Assembly (NCBI GenBank): GCA_028386065.3
Contig: JAKUCV010000256.1
Span: forward strand, 39,827 to 103,826
Length of the DNA: 64,000 bases
Reading direction: 5' to 3'
Origin: Turnera subulata
Lineage: Eukaryota; Streptophyta; Magnoliopsida; Malpighiales; Passifloraceae
Shown: in pieces, positions 24,232 through 36,782 of the stretch
Position numbering within the stretch: position 1 is the first letter of the stretch
Layout: the number at the start of each line of letters is the position of its first letter
Notes under the pieces: generated by a model
Database searches by the model: none
Told to the model about the DNA's origin: nothing
What the model saw: the letters and a program-made list of their open reading frames with translations, nothing else
Program-made: the position numbers and the translations under genes

Positions 24232-26011
24232 GCATGGGACATTATATTTACGGTTCCTTTCTCTTTTGTTGGGCGATGAGACGTTCCATGGTCAACACTC
24301 TACAACCATTCTGCCGCCATTCTATACGTCAATTCCCTTTTTCATATCACTTTGTTTTGTATGACTATTACTCGTTTATTACTCGTTTTCATTTCATCAT
24401 CTACTCCACACAAATAAAAAATTGCGATAAAATGCATAGGTGTTACATCATTGTTGTACGCCTATTCTAGAACACTTCCTTAAATCGAATAGTTATTTTT
24501 ATTCCTCCCTACCATCCCATGGTCTTTAATTCTTTTGACTAATCCCATTTGAAAAATCTCGAATATGATATATAGTGAAAATCACAGATTGTTTTGATCA
24601 GTTCGATATCCTATTTTCACAATCTCCCTCATTTCTTTTTTAGTTGAAAAGTATAGATATATGGTCTCGTCCAATAACAACAAAAATGGAATGAATTAGT
24701 TCCTTTCCTACAAAACTTTTTGATCTTTTGTAGGGTAAAAGATCTGTCGCCTTACGCGAGTATATATACTACTATATATGGATAATATTGTTATATAGAA
24801 TAGTATATATATTTGTCTAACTTAATATAACGAGAATAAAATTACTGCTGTGACTTGGATCAGAAGGTACTATAGTCTATATATTGACGATAAATTCAAA
24901 GCCTTGTTCAGTGGCAAAGGAATCTTAACTAATTTGTTGGCATTTGGCCGGTACCCTCCATTGTTTGTACTGTTGTTTTTTTACGGAAGTAAAGAGAAAT
25001 TCTTTTACTGTTCTTGTTCCATCAATTTGAGCTCTTTTTTTTCCCCCCTTTGATGAAGTCTAAGCATCATTTGTTCCGAAAAAATTGTCAGCTAGGCATT
25101 TGACCACAAAATTTCTAGAACAGACGCTAAAGGTTCTGAAGAAAATGCGAAGTAAATCCCTTGCCCAATTATTTTTCTTATATCTGTTAATCATTCGCAG
25201 GCAATCCTTTTTCTGTGTGATTAAAAAAGTATGTTACATATACAACCAAATAGTTACCTTTTAGTGAATTATGGCTCAAATAAGATTATAGGTATTTGCG
25301 ACTGGAAATTTTGGATTTGTAGTTAAAAGATTCGGAAAAGAATTCAAAATGCATATAATTGTACCAATAAAAAAAATGTTGTTATCCTGACATGATATAA
25401 CCCAATGTAGTGAGATATTATTACTGAGTTCCATATGACAAAACCCAAATTTTTCTTAACAATGAATTATCAAACATGTTGGGATCCCATTGAGACAAAA
25501 CTAACTCAACAATGAATTATTGAGTTGACTTCAAATACATATACAAACCACTCAGATTTTCTTATTCTTGGAAAGAGGCATCAGGCTGAAATGACGTTGG
25601 GCACATTGAAGAGCCGAGCTGACGTACTTTCCGTGAAGGAGACTTGAAGTTTGAACACGATGCATTCAGGAACTATTTGGTCCTTTGTCATTATCAAGCA
25701 AGAAAGGAAAAAAAGTGTACAGGTCCGTCCAGGTACTTAGTCATTCTTCTTAATTGCTCTTTGTCTTCACCATTTCAATAATTTTGTTTTTGTCAAATTT
25801 TATACTTCCAAAATGTGTGTTTTTTTTTTCATTTTCATATAAATTCTTCTTCTATATATAAATATTGGTTTCTCCTTCAAGCCTGCAACGAAGACACATG
25901 ACTACTAACAAATTCAACAACGTGAAATATAAATCAGGGGAAACATAATAAAAATAGTTACAGGCTTACAGCATATATATACATGTATAGTGGGAGGGTG
26001 TGGCACTTATC
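24232..26011. other. Single-copy AT-rich spacer
   Basis: No gene, no match to either UGT block and no clear transposon ends were seen. Confidence 0.5.
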
Positions 26012-26503
26012 CTATCTAGTTCGGTAAAAAAGTTTTTTATGTCCTTTCACTCCTTCGATTTCGCATTTGTTGTCCCTCTTCGTTTAATTTCACTCAAGAT
26101 GTCCCTAAATTCGTGATTCACCGGGTCACCCTGTCCATTCTACAGCCTACAGCAGGTTGGTAGGGCTGGTGTTGACACGTGTCGGTGGAGCCTGCCACAA
26201 CTTATTTTTTTATTCTTTTTTTATATCAAATTTATTTTTGAAAATCCATTAAAATGAATAAATTTTAATATCTAAAAATACACCACAATATACGTGTTTT
26301 GGAGCTTAACACTTCAATTTTTTTTTTTTTACAAACATCAGTTGACTACAAATAGCTTTTCTTAGAAATATGTTAGCTCATTCACAACTCTTCAGTTTCG
26401 TTGTTTTAGAAACATGCGTTGACTATATTAAACCAATTTCCTTTTCGGTTTTATTAACTCAATATCAATTAACTTTCACAATCGATTATACCAAAAAGAA
26501 AAG

Positions 26504-29500
26504 TGTAACGCCCCGAATTTTCATAATTTGATTTTTTGAAATTTTTCGAAATTTTTATTCCAATTTTACCCTTGAGGTAATTTTCGAGTTTTAGTCGAGA
26601 AAATAAATTATTATGCCTTGGAAATGTAAATTTAAGGTTGGTATTGTCCATGGTTCGAGTCCCGTGGGAAACAGATTCGAGATCGGGGAGAAACGCGAGG
26701 ATTAACGTGGGCACTAGTGAAACTACGTTGTTTTGGGAACTGTTTTAAAAAAAAAAAAGAAGCGAGTCAACAGGGCGGGTTGACCGCGCCCAGCCGAACG
26801 ACGCGTCGTTTGGGCTGGCGGGTCAAGCCCTAAAAACCCTTCTTCCTCTTTTCTTTTCTTCACTTTTCTTTTTCTTATTCTACTTTCTTCCCCTAGCCGC
26901 CGCCTACCTCCAACCCTCCTCTTCTTCCTCTTTTCGTTCTCCCCCTCCCTTCTTCCTCTCTTCCTACTCCTCCTCATTATTTTCCTCTTCTTCCTCTCTT
27001 CCTCCTTGGGTCTGTTCGATTCTTCTCCATTCCCGGCTGCCGTTCTCATCGCAGCCGCCACCGCGGGTTGTAGAGGAAGCCGAGACGAAGGACGGGCTTG
27101 GTGCAGGGCCGACGAGGATCGCCTCCGATAAGCACCGCCGCCCCTAATCTCCTTTTCGTTCTCGTTTTCTTTTGGGTCCTTTGTGTTGATGGATTTTGTT
27201 GTTGATGTGTTGGTTGTGTGCTGTTGGGTTGTGACCGGGGGCGTGCTTGTGCGTGCGTCGTTGGCTGTCGTGGGCGTGTGTGGTGGTGTTTGTATTGGTG
27301 GGTGCGTGTCGGGATTCGGTTCGACGGTGTTGTGGTGGTGGCTAATCGGGGTGGTTCTGGTGGTGTTTCTCCGGCAGTGGGATAGTGGGTCGTGTTCGGT
27401 GTCGCCGGGTTGCTCTGTGTGTGTGTGTTCCGTCGACAGTGAGGATCTATTTTTCCAGTGAGTGTGCCTGCAGTTTCCTTTCTTCCTCAATTCGTTTTTT
27501 GCTGTCGGATTTGCGTATTATGTTTGCAGCGAAATTGTATGGGATGGTTGTTTGGGATTGTGGCAGATTTGTTGGGGGTAGTTATTGGGCTTCTTGTTGA
27601 TTTCTGGCGAGGTCACCGGAATCCGGCGAAGGCTCAGGAATTTTCCGGCGAGGCTCGGGAATTTTCCGGCGAAGGCTCGGGTCGTTATTTCGGCATTCCA
27701 CGGTATATATGGTGTATTTTAAATCTATATCCGGCATGTACTTATAAATCGGAATTGGGTTATGTAATTAATTGTGTTTAGTGGAAACCGAGAGTGAGAG
27801 TAGTATGAGGCCGGTAATTTACCAACACGGGTAGAACCTTAGGCCGGGAATCGTTGGGATCGAATTGACCTTGGACTTAAGTAACGGGCTTTGAGCCCAA
27901 TCCTATACTTGGATAACTAAGGACTTAAGAAACGAGCCTTAGACCCGGAAATTGAATTTAGTCTTAGATTGGGCTTTAGGCCGTAAACTCGAAAAGGACA
28001 TAATGGGTGGGCCATAGGCCCGGGAGCTACTTTTGGACTTAGTTGGGCTTAAGCCCGGTAAACCTTAGCTCCCGATACTTGGAGTTTTGGTGAGAGAACA
28101 TTAAGTCGGGTTTAGACCCGGGAATTTCATAACTGGCTAACTAGGGACGGGTTTAACTGAGTTGAGCATATAGGTACCATGCATGCACAGTTGTGATTAT
28201 TGTTTTGTAATTTGTTGTGTGTGCCGGTATTCAGGCACGGGTAATACCTCGGGAGCTGGAGGATCTGTTTTGGGAAAAACTCCACTGGACAAACGTCGTT
28301 GAGGTGACTTTATACGTCTTTTTATGTCTGTATGCATGAGCTTGTTGGATTGGTTTGTTTGAGTTGCATGCTTGTTTGCTAACATGCTGTGATCCGTATC
28401 GTGTGCCTAAGTGTACTGTTTGCTTGTGAGCATGATATTTGGATTGTTATGGGATATAACAGGTGGAGTGATTTTGGGTGTTTTGTGTGATGTATTGTGG
28501 GTCGGAGACCCGGTTATTTGTTCTAGTTGACTTATCACACAACCCTGTTAAATCACAACTAATGGCACACATATACTCATAATCTGTGAATAAAGATAAT
28601 GTACAGTAGAAGTTAGGCTACTGTGTGCTGATGACCGGTTGTTTCGAGCGGGAAGTGATACCCCTCGGGTTTGCATGCGGGTTAGCATGTGGTATGCGGA
28701 TTTGCATATGGGTCTGTGATGACCGGTTTCTACCTCCCTCCTTCTACCTCCCCCTTTCTACCTCCCTCTTTCTCTCTGTCTCTTCTCTCTCTCTATGGAT
28801 ATGTTTGGGCTTCGTGCCTGGTTTATATGGGCTTCGTGCCTGGTTTATATGGGCTTCGTGCCTGGTTTATTTGGGCCTCGTGCCTTGTTGTCTCATGAGA
28901 CGGGACCGAGCTCGACGCACACAGTAGGGGGCCCTGAATAATAAATCATAATAAGAAAACTTAACACACAACAGATGGAGATTAATGAACTATTTGCTTG
29001 ACTGTGTTGGCATGTTAGTACTGGTTGTTATATGTTTGCATGCTTGTCTTGTTACTCTACTTGCCTATCGGACTTGATCTGCACACCTTCATAATTAGAT
29101 TTATGTTGCTCACTGAGTAGGCGACTCACATAATCGCCAACGTTGTTTTTCAGACTTTAGTTAGCGTGCAGTCCCTATCCATCCTTCCAGTGTACGAACG
29201 TGGTTATCTCAGCAGGTAGCTGTGCTTGATCTCCCGGTTGGATCCATAGAGTCGGCATGCATATTGATTTGTCTCTCTTATTTTTACTACGTTTGTTTCT
29301 TCCGCTGCATTGAATTTTTATTAAGATGTCACTGTTGATTTTGGATTACATTATCGGCGGGTTGCCGGGTTTATGTATTGAGGATGTTTCGACAGGATGC
29401 CGGGTTGTCTTGTGGCTTGTCAAGCCGGATTGTTTTGCTCTTTATGACATCTCGTTTTATGAAGAATTTTGGATAGTGTTTTTTAATATTGCATTTCGTG

Positions 29501-29577
29501 TCCCGGGTTTCAGGGGTATTTTGGTAATTTTCCTTGTGTTAAGTGTTTTATTTGTAAATTGGGACACGGGTGTTTCA
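26504..29577. mobile_element. 3.07-kb solo LTR nested in the MULE
   Basis: Starts tgtaacgccccgaatttt and ends gggacacgggtgtttca (TG...CA). It is flanked by identical 5-bp repeats aaaag (26499-26503 and 29578-29582). No second LTR, primer-binding site or gag-pol frame is present, so it is a solo LTR, of a size seen in large Ty3-type or LARD elements. The long frames inside come from pyrimidine-rich tracts (26830-27010) and G/T-rich DNA and are not genes. Confidence 0.85.
28807..28886. repeat. 22-bp tandem repeat inside the LTR
   Basis: About 3.6 copies of gggcttcgtgcctggtttat+at, with the last copy diverged. Confidence 0.85.
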
Positions 29578-30806
29578 AAAAGAGTTACAGCTCATGTACC
29601 CCCCAAAAAAATCCATCCTCGTCTCTCTCCCCTTTCCTCCACTACCTCCACAACGTCGGCTCCCACTCAAGTCTCCATCTACCGTCATTGCGTCAACATC
29701 CTCACCTTCATCTCTGGCTGCCATAGCAATCTCCTCCCCCCCACGTCCTTAAGATCCTCCATCTGCTCCTCCTTGCCTCCTCCGCCATCTCCTCCCATAT
29801 CACGAAGTACCTCTTCTTTGCCATGTCCAAATGTTCATCAAGATCCTGACAAGGGATTAGGAAGCCAAGGCACAGATCAAAGCAGCCATATGCTGTGAAG
29901 GCAGCAACAACAGGCCATAAACACCCATTTTGTCACGGCTGCTGCTTCTCCTCCCTTTTCTTTTCTTGATTTCTTTAACTTACACCCTATATGATTGTAG
30001 GAGTGGTAATTGAGTTCTGTGTTGTTGGATTGATGGTGGATTCGGGTTGTGTTGAATTGGTTGTTGTTTAATCTTATTCTGCATCCCATAGATTTAGATG
30101 GTGAAGTGACTGGTTTTTCTTCTTCCCAAAATTTCTATGTGAGTGACTGATTGTTCTTCTTTCCTAGATGTCTGAGAGCGGCTGGTCGGCTTGAACTTTG
30201 TGTTTTAGGGTGGGGATGGGTTTTTGTATTTTCTTTCTTGAAAAAAAAATAATTATTTTGTTTTTTTTTTTAATTTGGTTGTGGCCAGTGATAAGTATTT
30301 TCAAGGTTGGAAAAGAATAGTTTTTTTTAGTAACCAAAAAGAATAGATTTTAGATTGAGTTCTAATTTAAAATAAATTTTATTTATAAATATTAATGTAG
30401 TTAGTAGAATAGTAACGTCTCAAGTTTTTATTTACCGGAAAAAAATGACTCAATTTTATAAAATGAAAATATTTTTTCTTAAGTTTTTACGCCTTTTAAA
30501 AGTTTTTTAAGAAAAAAATTTTATTAAAAAAATAAAAAATATTAAAAAAAGAGGTTGTGTGGGCCCTATATAACATGTGTCAACACTACAATAATCAACC
30601 TGTAATAGTGGGTAAAATGGACATGATGACCCAATAAATTATAACTTCAGGGACACCATAAGTGAAATTAAATAAAGAGGGACAACAAATGCGAAATCGA
30701 CAAAATGAAAGGACATAAAAAACTATTTACTCTATCTAGTTCTGTCTATATATATTCATTAAATAAAATTCTTTCTTTTCTCCGGTGCAGGGAAGAAGTC
30801 GGTTTC

Positions 30807-31034
30807 TATTATGAAATATTTGTGAATGACGTATGTACCTACCATAGCAGCGTCTCACATGAAACCAATCACATATAAAAAGAATGTCACCCCCATTTAT
30901 TAGACATAGAGAAATGAATGAAACGGATTTGCTGGCTTTCTCTTCACCTTCTCTTCTTCTCCTTCCCCTACCCATCGTATTCTTTATTTTCTCTTCCTCA
31001 ACGTAAACATCATAAATACATATATTATACAACA
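30807..31034 (+). repeat. Copia 5' LTR
   Basis: Begins tattatgaaatatttg (the expected TG has become TA) and ends attatacaaca. It has small insertions relative to the right LTR, including about 12 bases near 30907-30920. Confidence 0.88.
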
Positions 31035-31328
31035 AGAAGAGCATAAATTCGAATATGTTCCTGAAGAACGCATGTTTTAATATGATCTAGAAGATCGTAT
31101 ATTTACATGAGTACAGACACTCCCAGTAATAAAATGAATCATTATGTATCCCAAATGAATTGACTCAGATTTATTCCCTGAAGCGAATAAGACAGTATAA
31201 TTATTTGTGCCTGTGGGCGTAAATAAGATAATAAATGAAAAGGCTCAAAGTAAACATGCATATTATTATTGCAAAAACAGATCCATAACTGGAGAACATT
31301 CAAAGAAGAATGGTTCTCACACATATGT

Positions 31329-32024
31329 TTAAACAAGTAATCTATCGGTTGGGTTCAACATTAACCCTGAAACTCTGAGCCTCACCATTAATGTTGACCC
31401 TAACACTATCGTTCCAGGAGAACCACATACCCCCCTGTTGTTTTCTCCAGGTATCTCAAACCGATTCGTTGGAGGAAAACGAAGTGGAATCACACCATGA
31501 TTCTCTTCTGCTTGCCACAAAGTCTCTGTAATCAGTACCATGTTAGGTTTGTACTGATTCTTCAGATCCCTTAAGGTACGCACAAAGTCTTGAGACCTTC
31601 TTGCTATACCCCTGCAATTCCACAATAAAAGTCGTACCTTAGGCCATGTAGGTGGTAACCCAGTCACACTTGAGACGCTCCGAGCCATCATGGAAACCTG
31701 ATAATAATTGCTTTGATTTAAAATTTGACATGAAGGCTCTAGCTGAAATTCCTGCATCCTAGCAGATATGAAAAACATTATAGAGTTAGCTGAGCCATAA
31801 AAATTTGTCCTGAGATTGCCTTGGTCCTCCAGGAAGAAAGTTTCTTCCATTGGAGTCACAAAGAACCTAGACGAGTATAGCTCATCTACAAAAACCAAAC
31901 GTGGGATTCTTGCTAGCTCATTAGGCAGTTCCTCTTGTTGTTCATTTACCATGCTATAGGCCAATCTATTTCTTCTGCCTAGTGAGGCACCCTCAACAAA
32001 GAAAACAGTAGCTGGGGAAGGCAT
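31329..32024 (-). pseudogene. LINE (L1-type) endonuclease fragment
   Basis: A 231-codon minus-strand frame. Its C-terminal part, KVRLLLWNCRGIARRSQDF and NMVLITETLW, is the start of the APE-type endonuclease domain of plant L1-like ORF2 proteins (the Asn of WNCRG and the Glu of ITET are catalytic-site residues in the family). The frame stops at 31329 before the rest of the endonuclease and the reverse transcriptase. The N-terminal 120 residues have no domain that I recognise. It lies inside the copia element in reverse orientation, so it entered later or by rearrangement. The usual LINE pattern is loss of the 5' end; keeping only the 5' part is odd. Confidence 0.75.
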
Positions 32025-32460
32025 TTTTGTCTTGGTTGAGTTTTCTCTTTTTTTTTGCTTTGATGAATTTTTCTATATCTATGAGTTTTCCTGTATCTTC
32101 CCATATAATCTTTCTCCCTTCTTATAGCCTGAGCATAGATAGGCAGGTGTCTCCGAAAAGATCCAGAAGATTTTTCGGTGGATTATATTATTACTCAGAA
32201 AATTCCAAAGCTTTACAATCCTCGAGGATTTGCTTTTGGAAATGTTTGCCACTACATTAATTATTGTCCATTAATTCTGATCTTTTCCGACATGAGTGGC
32301 AGGAGTAACCGAGTAAGCCTAATATTGACACATGTATTGCAGCCTGAAGCTTGCAGTTGAGTAATTGAAACTTAACATATCTAGCCAGAAGCTGGAATGT
32401 ACTAGCCTGGAGCTAGCAATTTTAAGTGTTTAGATACACAGCGTGCGCAGCCTGAAGCTG

Positions 32461-32549
32461 GCACCAACTTGAAGTTGGTTCATGAATTTATTGTTTGGCA
32501 TGATCGGATGGGCCATCCCGGGTTAATAATGATGCACGAAATTTATTGG
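32461..32549 (+). pseudogene. Copia gag-pre-integrase remnant
   Basis: Reads LVHEFIVWHDRMGHPG in one frame, the zinc-binding HxxxxH-type segment ahead of the copia integrase. The frame is broken on both sides. Confidence 0.8.
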
Positions 32550-33839
32550 ATCATTCATTGAAAAACCAGAAGTTTTACAATTAATGAATTTCTATGTGTT
32601 TGTTTGCTGCAAAAGTTATTATACGGCCTTCCTGAGATGAGAATGGCCTAGTATCACCAGCAAGTTTGAGAATAGTTCAGGGACATAAACGCGGACTGAT
32701 AAATCCGCGGTGTTAACCATTTAGGTAATTTTTACGATGCATCGACTAGATGGTCTATTATGTGACGCAAGTTGGCATTGTGCGCATTGATTTAATAATT
32801 AAGCCACTTGCGGTACATGTCCCTACTTATGTTATTAGACTATATGTCTAGATAATGCTGGTATGTTTCTTCAATGGAGAATGTATATCATTGGAAATAA
32901 ACCCAAAGAGATCATGGTCATATTGACAATTAATTGCAGGACCATTGATGAAATATGATTATGATATTTTATATGCAGTAATTGTGCATCAAGCCAATAA
33001 GATATTATAAGATCATAAGATCTCCCCATTGGTTCTTGGTCACAAAATATCTCCCATCTTCGGACCGTTGGTTGTACAGTATATTATGCTCCACCACAGC
33101 ATAGTTAATCTGGTCCTTAATGAAGTTTGGGAATAGATGTTGGGTAATCTCCATCAAATCACAATATTATTGAGACTATTGACTAAAACATTGGAGATTC
33201 ATTTATAGCGAGATTTGCTTATTGATAAATTTGATATGTGTGTATACCCAACATCAGGGGGAGAAAGAGGCAGCTGGATCAAGTTTGTTGAAATGCATAA
33301 TATATGAATGTTGATCCTCATATAAATTAGTATGAACCTGAAGTTCAAAAGATGATTCATTTGCAGAAAAATCGATATACAATTGCCAGACACATTTAAA
33401 TTAAGTGTGACTATATACCAGCTGCAAATGCTCCTGTTTAAGATTGATGTTTCTGAAGAATAATGTAAATATGCAAATGAATCTATAGATTATACTCGGT
33501 TCCAAAAGAAAAGAAATTGTCGATAGAGAAAAAAGAGCAAAAGTGATAAGATGGCCCCAGTGAGAAAATAAGACCTCCAGTAGAGGTTTGAATTAAAAGT
33601 CCTCTAGAAGAGGTTGATTCTCTGACACAATTGATAAAGTTCCAGAAGTAACTCAGGTACCTGAAATAAATGAGCATGATGAGATCTCAATTACAGTGTC
33701 AGGAATAAGATGGAACCGACGAGAAATAACCGTCGACGGAATACAATTTTAATTTATAGTGCTAAATATTAACAATGAGGATCATGAACCTACAAATGAA
33801 AGTAGGCGTTGTATGATTGGCCAAAATAAAGAGATATAA

Positions 33840-34800
33840 TTAAAGGCTGTGTTAGACTCGCTTATGAAGCGAGATATTTTTCGGACCTGTAGTCCGTACA
33901 CCAGAGGGTGTAAAATTGATTAGTCGTAGAAACGGGTATTTGTGCGGAAAATATAAATGAGATATAAAGCACGGTTGCACAAGGTTTTACCTGAACGACC
34001 TGATTTTAATTATGAGGAGATTTACTCACCTGTGGTGGATGCAATTATGTTAATAAGTCTGGCATTATATGAAAAGAATTTGAAATGCATCTAGTGAATG
34101 CTATTACAGCCTATTTATTAATATGGATCCATAAGTCATGATATATACATGAAGATCCCTGAAGGATCCAAGTTGCCTGAAGCAACTAATTCCCGAGAAA
34201 TTACAAAATAGAGTTGAACTGATCTTTACATAATTTAAATCATTTTGAGTATGGATAAACTTATTTATGATTGGAACTCCCAAAGAAGTTTCCAAATACC
34301 GTGCTATTAGACTGGTCCTGGAGTATCCTGTCTAAGTGCAATATGTATTACTTGTAACATAAAGCCTGAAGCTTTTGATTTAAGCCTATCGGCATTATAT
34401 GTATTTGCTCTTATCTTCGGGGAATAACAAATGTGTAATCCAGTAAACCCGAAAGAGTGTAAAGCTGATTTTGCAGATGTAGATCCCTTATTCAGTCCAC
34501 ATAAAGCAGAGACGGACATCAACCAAAACTTTACACATGATATTGAAATATCATCGGGGCTACAAAAGCAAGATGACAAGATAGACGTTCCAACGACAAA
34601 ATTATGAAGATTATGCTGCCAACTCTGTCCAATTGAAGATATGATCAGACAAAATACACGTCACAAGAAGCTGACAAGGACGATCGGCATGCAACGATAT
34701 CAGGAAATCTATGGAGGCCAAAATGAGGGGGAGAAGAATACGCACTGCACTCTTTTTTCCTTCACCAAGTTTTTATCCCACTGGGTTTTTCTTGGTAAAG
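33840..34800 (+). pseudogene. Copia reverse transcriptase / RNase H remnants
   Basis: Pieces such as NYEEIYSPVVDAI and KMHLVNAITAYL match the copia reverse transcriptase, but the frame changes repeatedly and stops are common. Sequence from about 34310 to 34800 has the position of the RNase H region and 3' leader, but no intact domain. Confidence 0.75.
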
Positions 34801-34865
34801 TTTTTAATGAGACAGTTATTTCAAAAGTGTATTTTACCCAAAGTACAACGACATTCAAAGGGGAG

Positions 34866-35081
34866 TGTTATGAAATATTTGTGAATGACATATGTACCTA
34901 CCATAGCCATATCCCACATGAAACCAATCACATATAAAAAGAATATCACCCCATTTATTAGACATAGAAACAGATTTGCTGGCTTTCTCTTCACCTTCTC
35001 TTCTTCTCCTTCCCCTACCCATCGTATTCTTCATTTTCTCTTCCTCAACGTAAACATCATAAATACATATATTATACAACA
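34866..35081 (+). repeat. Copia 3' LTR
   Basis: Begins tgttatgaaatatttg and ends attatacaaca; pairs with the LTR at 30807-31034. Confidence 0.9.
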
Positions 35082-35086
35082 GTTTC

Positions 35087-36780
35087 ATTGTTTGTCTTTC
35101 TTCTTTTTGGTTTTTTTGTCTTCTTTTTTCTAACTTTAGACGGCTGGGTGCTGAATGGAACATTTGATTTAGACTTTGCACTTTAACCTTTCTATGCTTT
35201 GAGGGACGAAATGACCATACGTCTTTGATTACTATTACAATGTTGCCACAATCTCGTGACCACTAGAACAGAACCCCTCACTATCTATCATTCGATGTGA
35301 TGTGATGTGGCATGGCAAACGGCCAAAAGACAGCGGAAAAATGAAAAAATCAAAATCAAACTTACGTTAACTAACTAAAATACACGATCGTGTCTTACGA
35401 AACATCCTCCGACTATGATTTGACGTCCAAAACCCGGCTAGTCACTTTAATTAATCCGATTCCTCTTCTTTTCCCGTTTTTTGAAGAGAGGAAGGGAGGA
35501 AGATACACTCATTCACATTTGTTTTCCCGTACTAATAATTTAGAAACATAACATGTTCCTCTTACTCACTTTTTTTTTTTAGGATCAAATCAATTTTCTC
35601 ATTGTATAAACTTGGTTAGGGTATCCCTAACAATCATGTACACTTGCAAAATCAGATAAAAGCAATCAAGCTTGCTTTACAATAGAGAACAGAAAGTAAA
35701 AATAAAGTTGAATTACACTTGAATAAGACAAGAAAAATTGTCACGAATTGGGTCAAACTTTTCGAAACCGAGTGGGGGAAACCGAACAAGCTAAAAGTAA
35801 ATATGACCTTCACGACACAATAGTATTATGTTCGAAGGGCCAATTATAAGTTGGACTTTGTGGCATGTGGCTATTGAAAACCTTGGAAATAGATTTCGTG
35901 TTCATCCGTCTTCAATGAGGAAAAATTAAAAAAAAAAAAACAGAAATATCATTACAAAATTTGGTTTCTGGAGATAATATTTCAAATCTTCAATTTTTTT
36001 TCGTATAGATTTTTAGTTCAAATATTGATGGAGAGAGTAAACACATATAAGAGACATTAAATCCGTGGATCTTCGATAGATAGAAAAAGGTTTTTGTCTT
36101 GGGTTTCGTTTGTTTTCTGTGAAGTATTTCAACTTAAGAGAGATTTGCTGCAATTTTCCCCATTTTTTTTTTTCTTCCTTGGATTTCAATGGTCTTTTTC
36201 CCCAGAATTAGTCGAAATCCATGCGCGTTGCAAGATAGAAGGCGAAATGATCACTACTCACTAGCTTGTTTCAGATATATTTTCTGTTACATAGAAGGAA
36301 ATATATATACATTACAACGATGGCCCAAAAGATTAAGCCATGCATGTGTTAAGTACTTTCTTAAACAGATGTTAGGCAGCATGAGCTTACCTAATTTGGG
36401 CCAAATGCGACCTCTGATAAAAGAGTTCTTCAACATGTGATTCTCTCTCTTGGAGTGGCGTGCAGATTGGGCTTGAACAAAAAAGACATAGGGTCCATAT
36501 TCAGTTGTGGGTGTTGAGAGTGAATGTTGGGCCTCTTCCATCACGGCGAAGTTTCAGCCCACTTGAAGATGCACAGTACAGTCCGGGACAAGGATTACCT
36601 AAGGAACCAAAATGGTCCAAAGTTACCATGCGGTAATTTACCTTTGTGTGGTCAATAAAATTTGAAAGGCAATAGCGGCTTGCGGGCTTCTAGTCGTTTT
36701 AGGAGATCAATTATGGGCCTCTAACTCTAACCGTGGGGCCACTGGCAACGTCTGCAGGGTTGGTTACCTCAAAGGATAAT
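35087..36780. other. Spacer between copia and LINE fragments
   Basis: AT-rich. No gene, repeat pair or element boundary that I can support. Confidence 0.5.
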
Positions 36781-36782
36781 TC

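Larger units (their letters stand above)
26023..30731. mobile_element. Non-autonomous MULE (Mutator-like) with long TIRs, interrupted by a solo LTR
   Basis: The left arm (26023 to about 26215) and the right arm (about 30545-30731) are inverted copies of each other, sharing for example gttttttatgtcctttca, gatttcgcatttgttgtccct and gtgttgacac. Both ends are flanked by the same 11-bp direct repeat ctatctagttc (26012-26022 and 30732-30742), the target duplication size of Mutator-like elements. Removing the nested LTR (26504-29577 plus one 5-bp repeat) leaves about 1.63 kb without a transposase. The right interior (29590-30240) has a pyrimidine-rich, gene-like segment, so this may be a Pack-MULE. 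Confidence 0.85.
30807..35081 (+). mobile_element. Decayed Ty1-copia retrotransposon (complete outline)
   Basis: Two LTRs of about 228 and 216 bp flank the element, and the whole is bounded by the 5-bp target duplication gtttc (30802-30806 and 35082-35086). A polypurine tract aaaggggag (34857-34865) sits directly before the right LTR. The order gag-pre-integrase (about 32470), reverse transcriptase (about 33850-34180) and RNase H region is that of copia elements. Many stops and deletions make it non-functional. A LINE endonuclease fragment lies inside on the opposite strand. Confidence 0.9.

Noticed and set aside
26640..26680. tRNA-like ggttcgagtcccgt
   Set aside because: The T-arm-like words have no matching acceptor stem or anticodon arm and lie inside the LTR.
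26723..27490. 255-codon minus-strand frame rich in Arg, Lys, Glu and Thr
   Set aside because: It is a translation of pyrimidine-rich and simple DNA inside the solo LTR, has no domain, and spans the LTR's low-complexity tracts.
28807..28886. CRISPR-like spaced repeat
   Set aside because: The repeats are contiguous with no unique spacers, and the DNA is plant nuclear.
29326..29898. 190-codon plus-strand frame
   Set aside because: It runs across the LTR/MULE junction at 29577, so it cannot be an ancestral gene.
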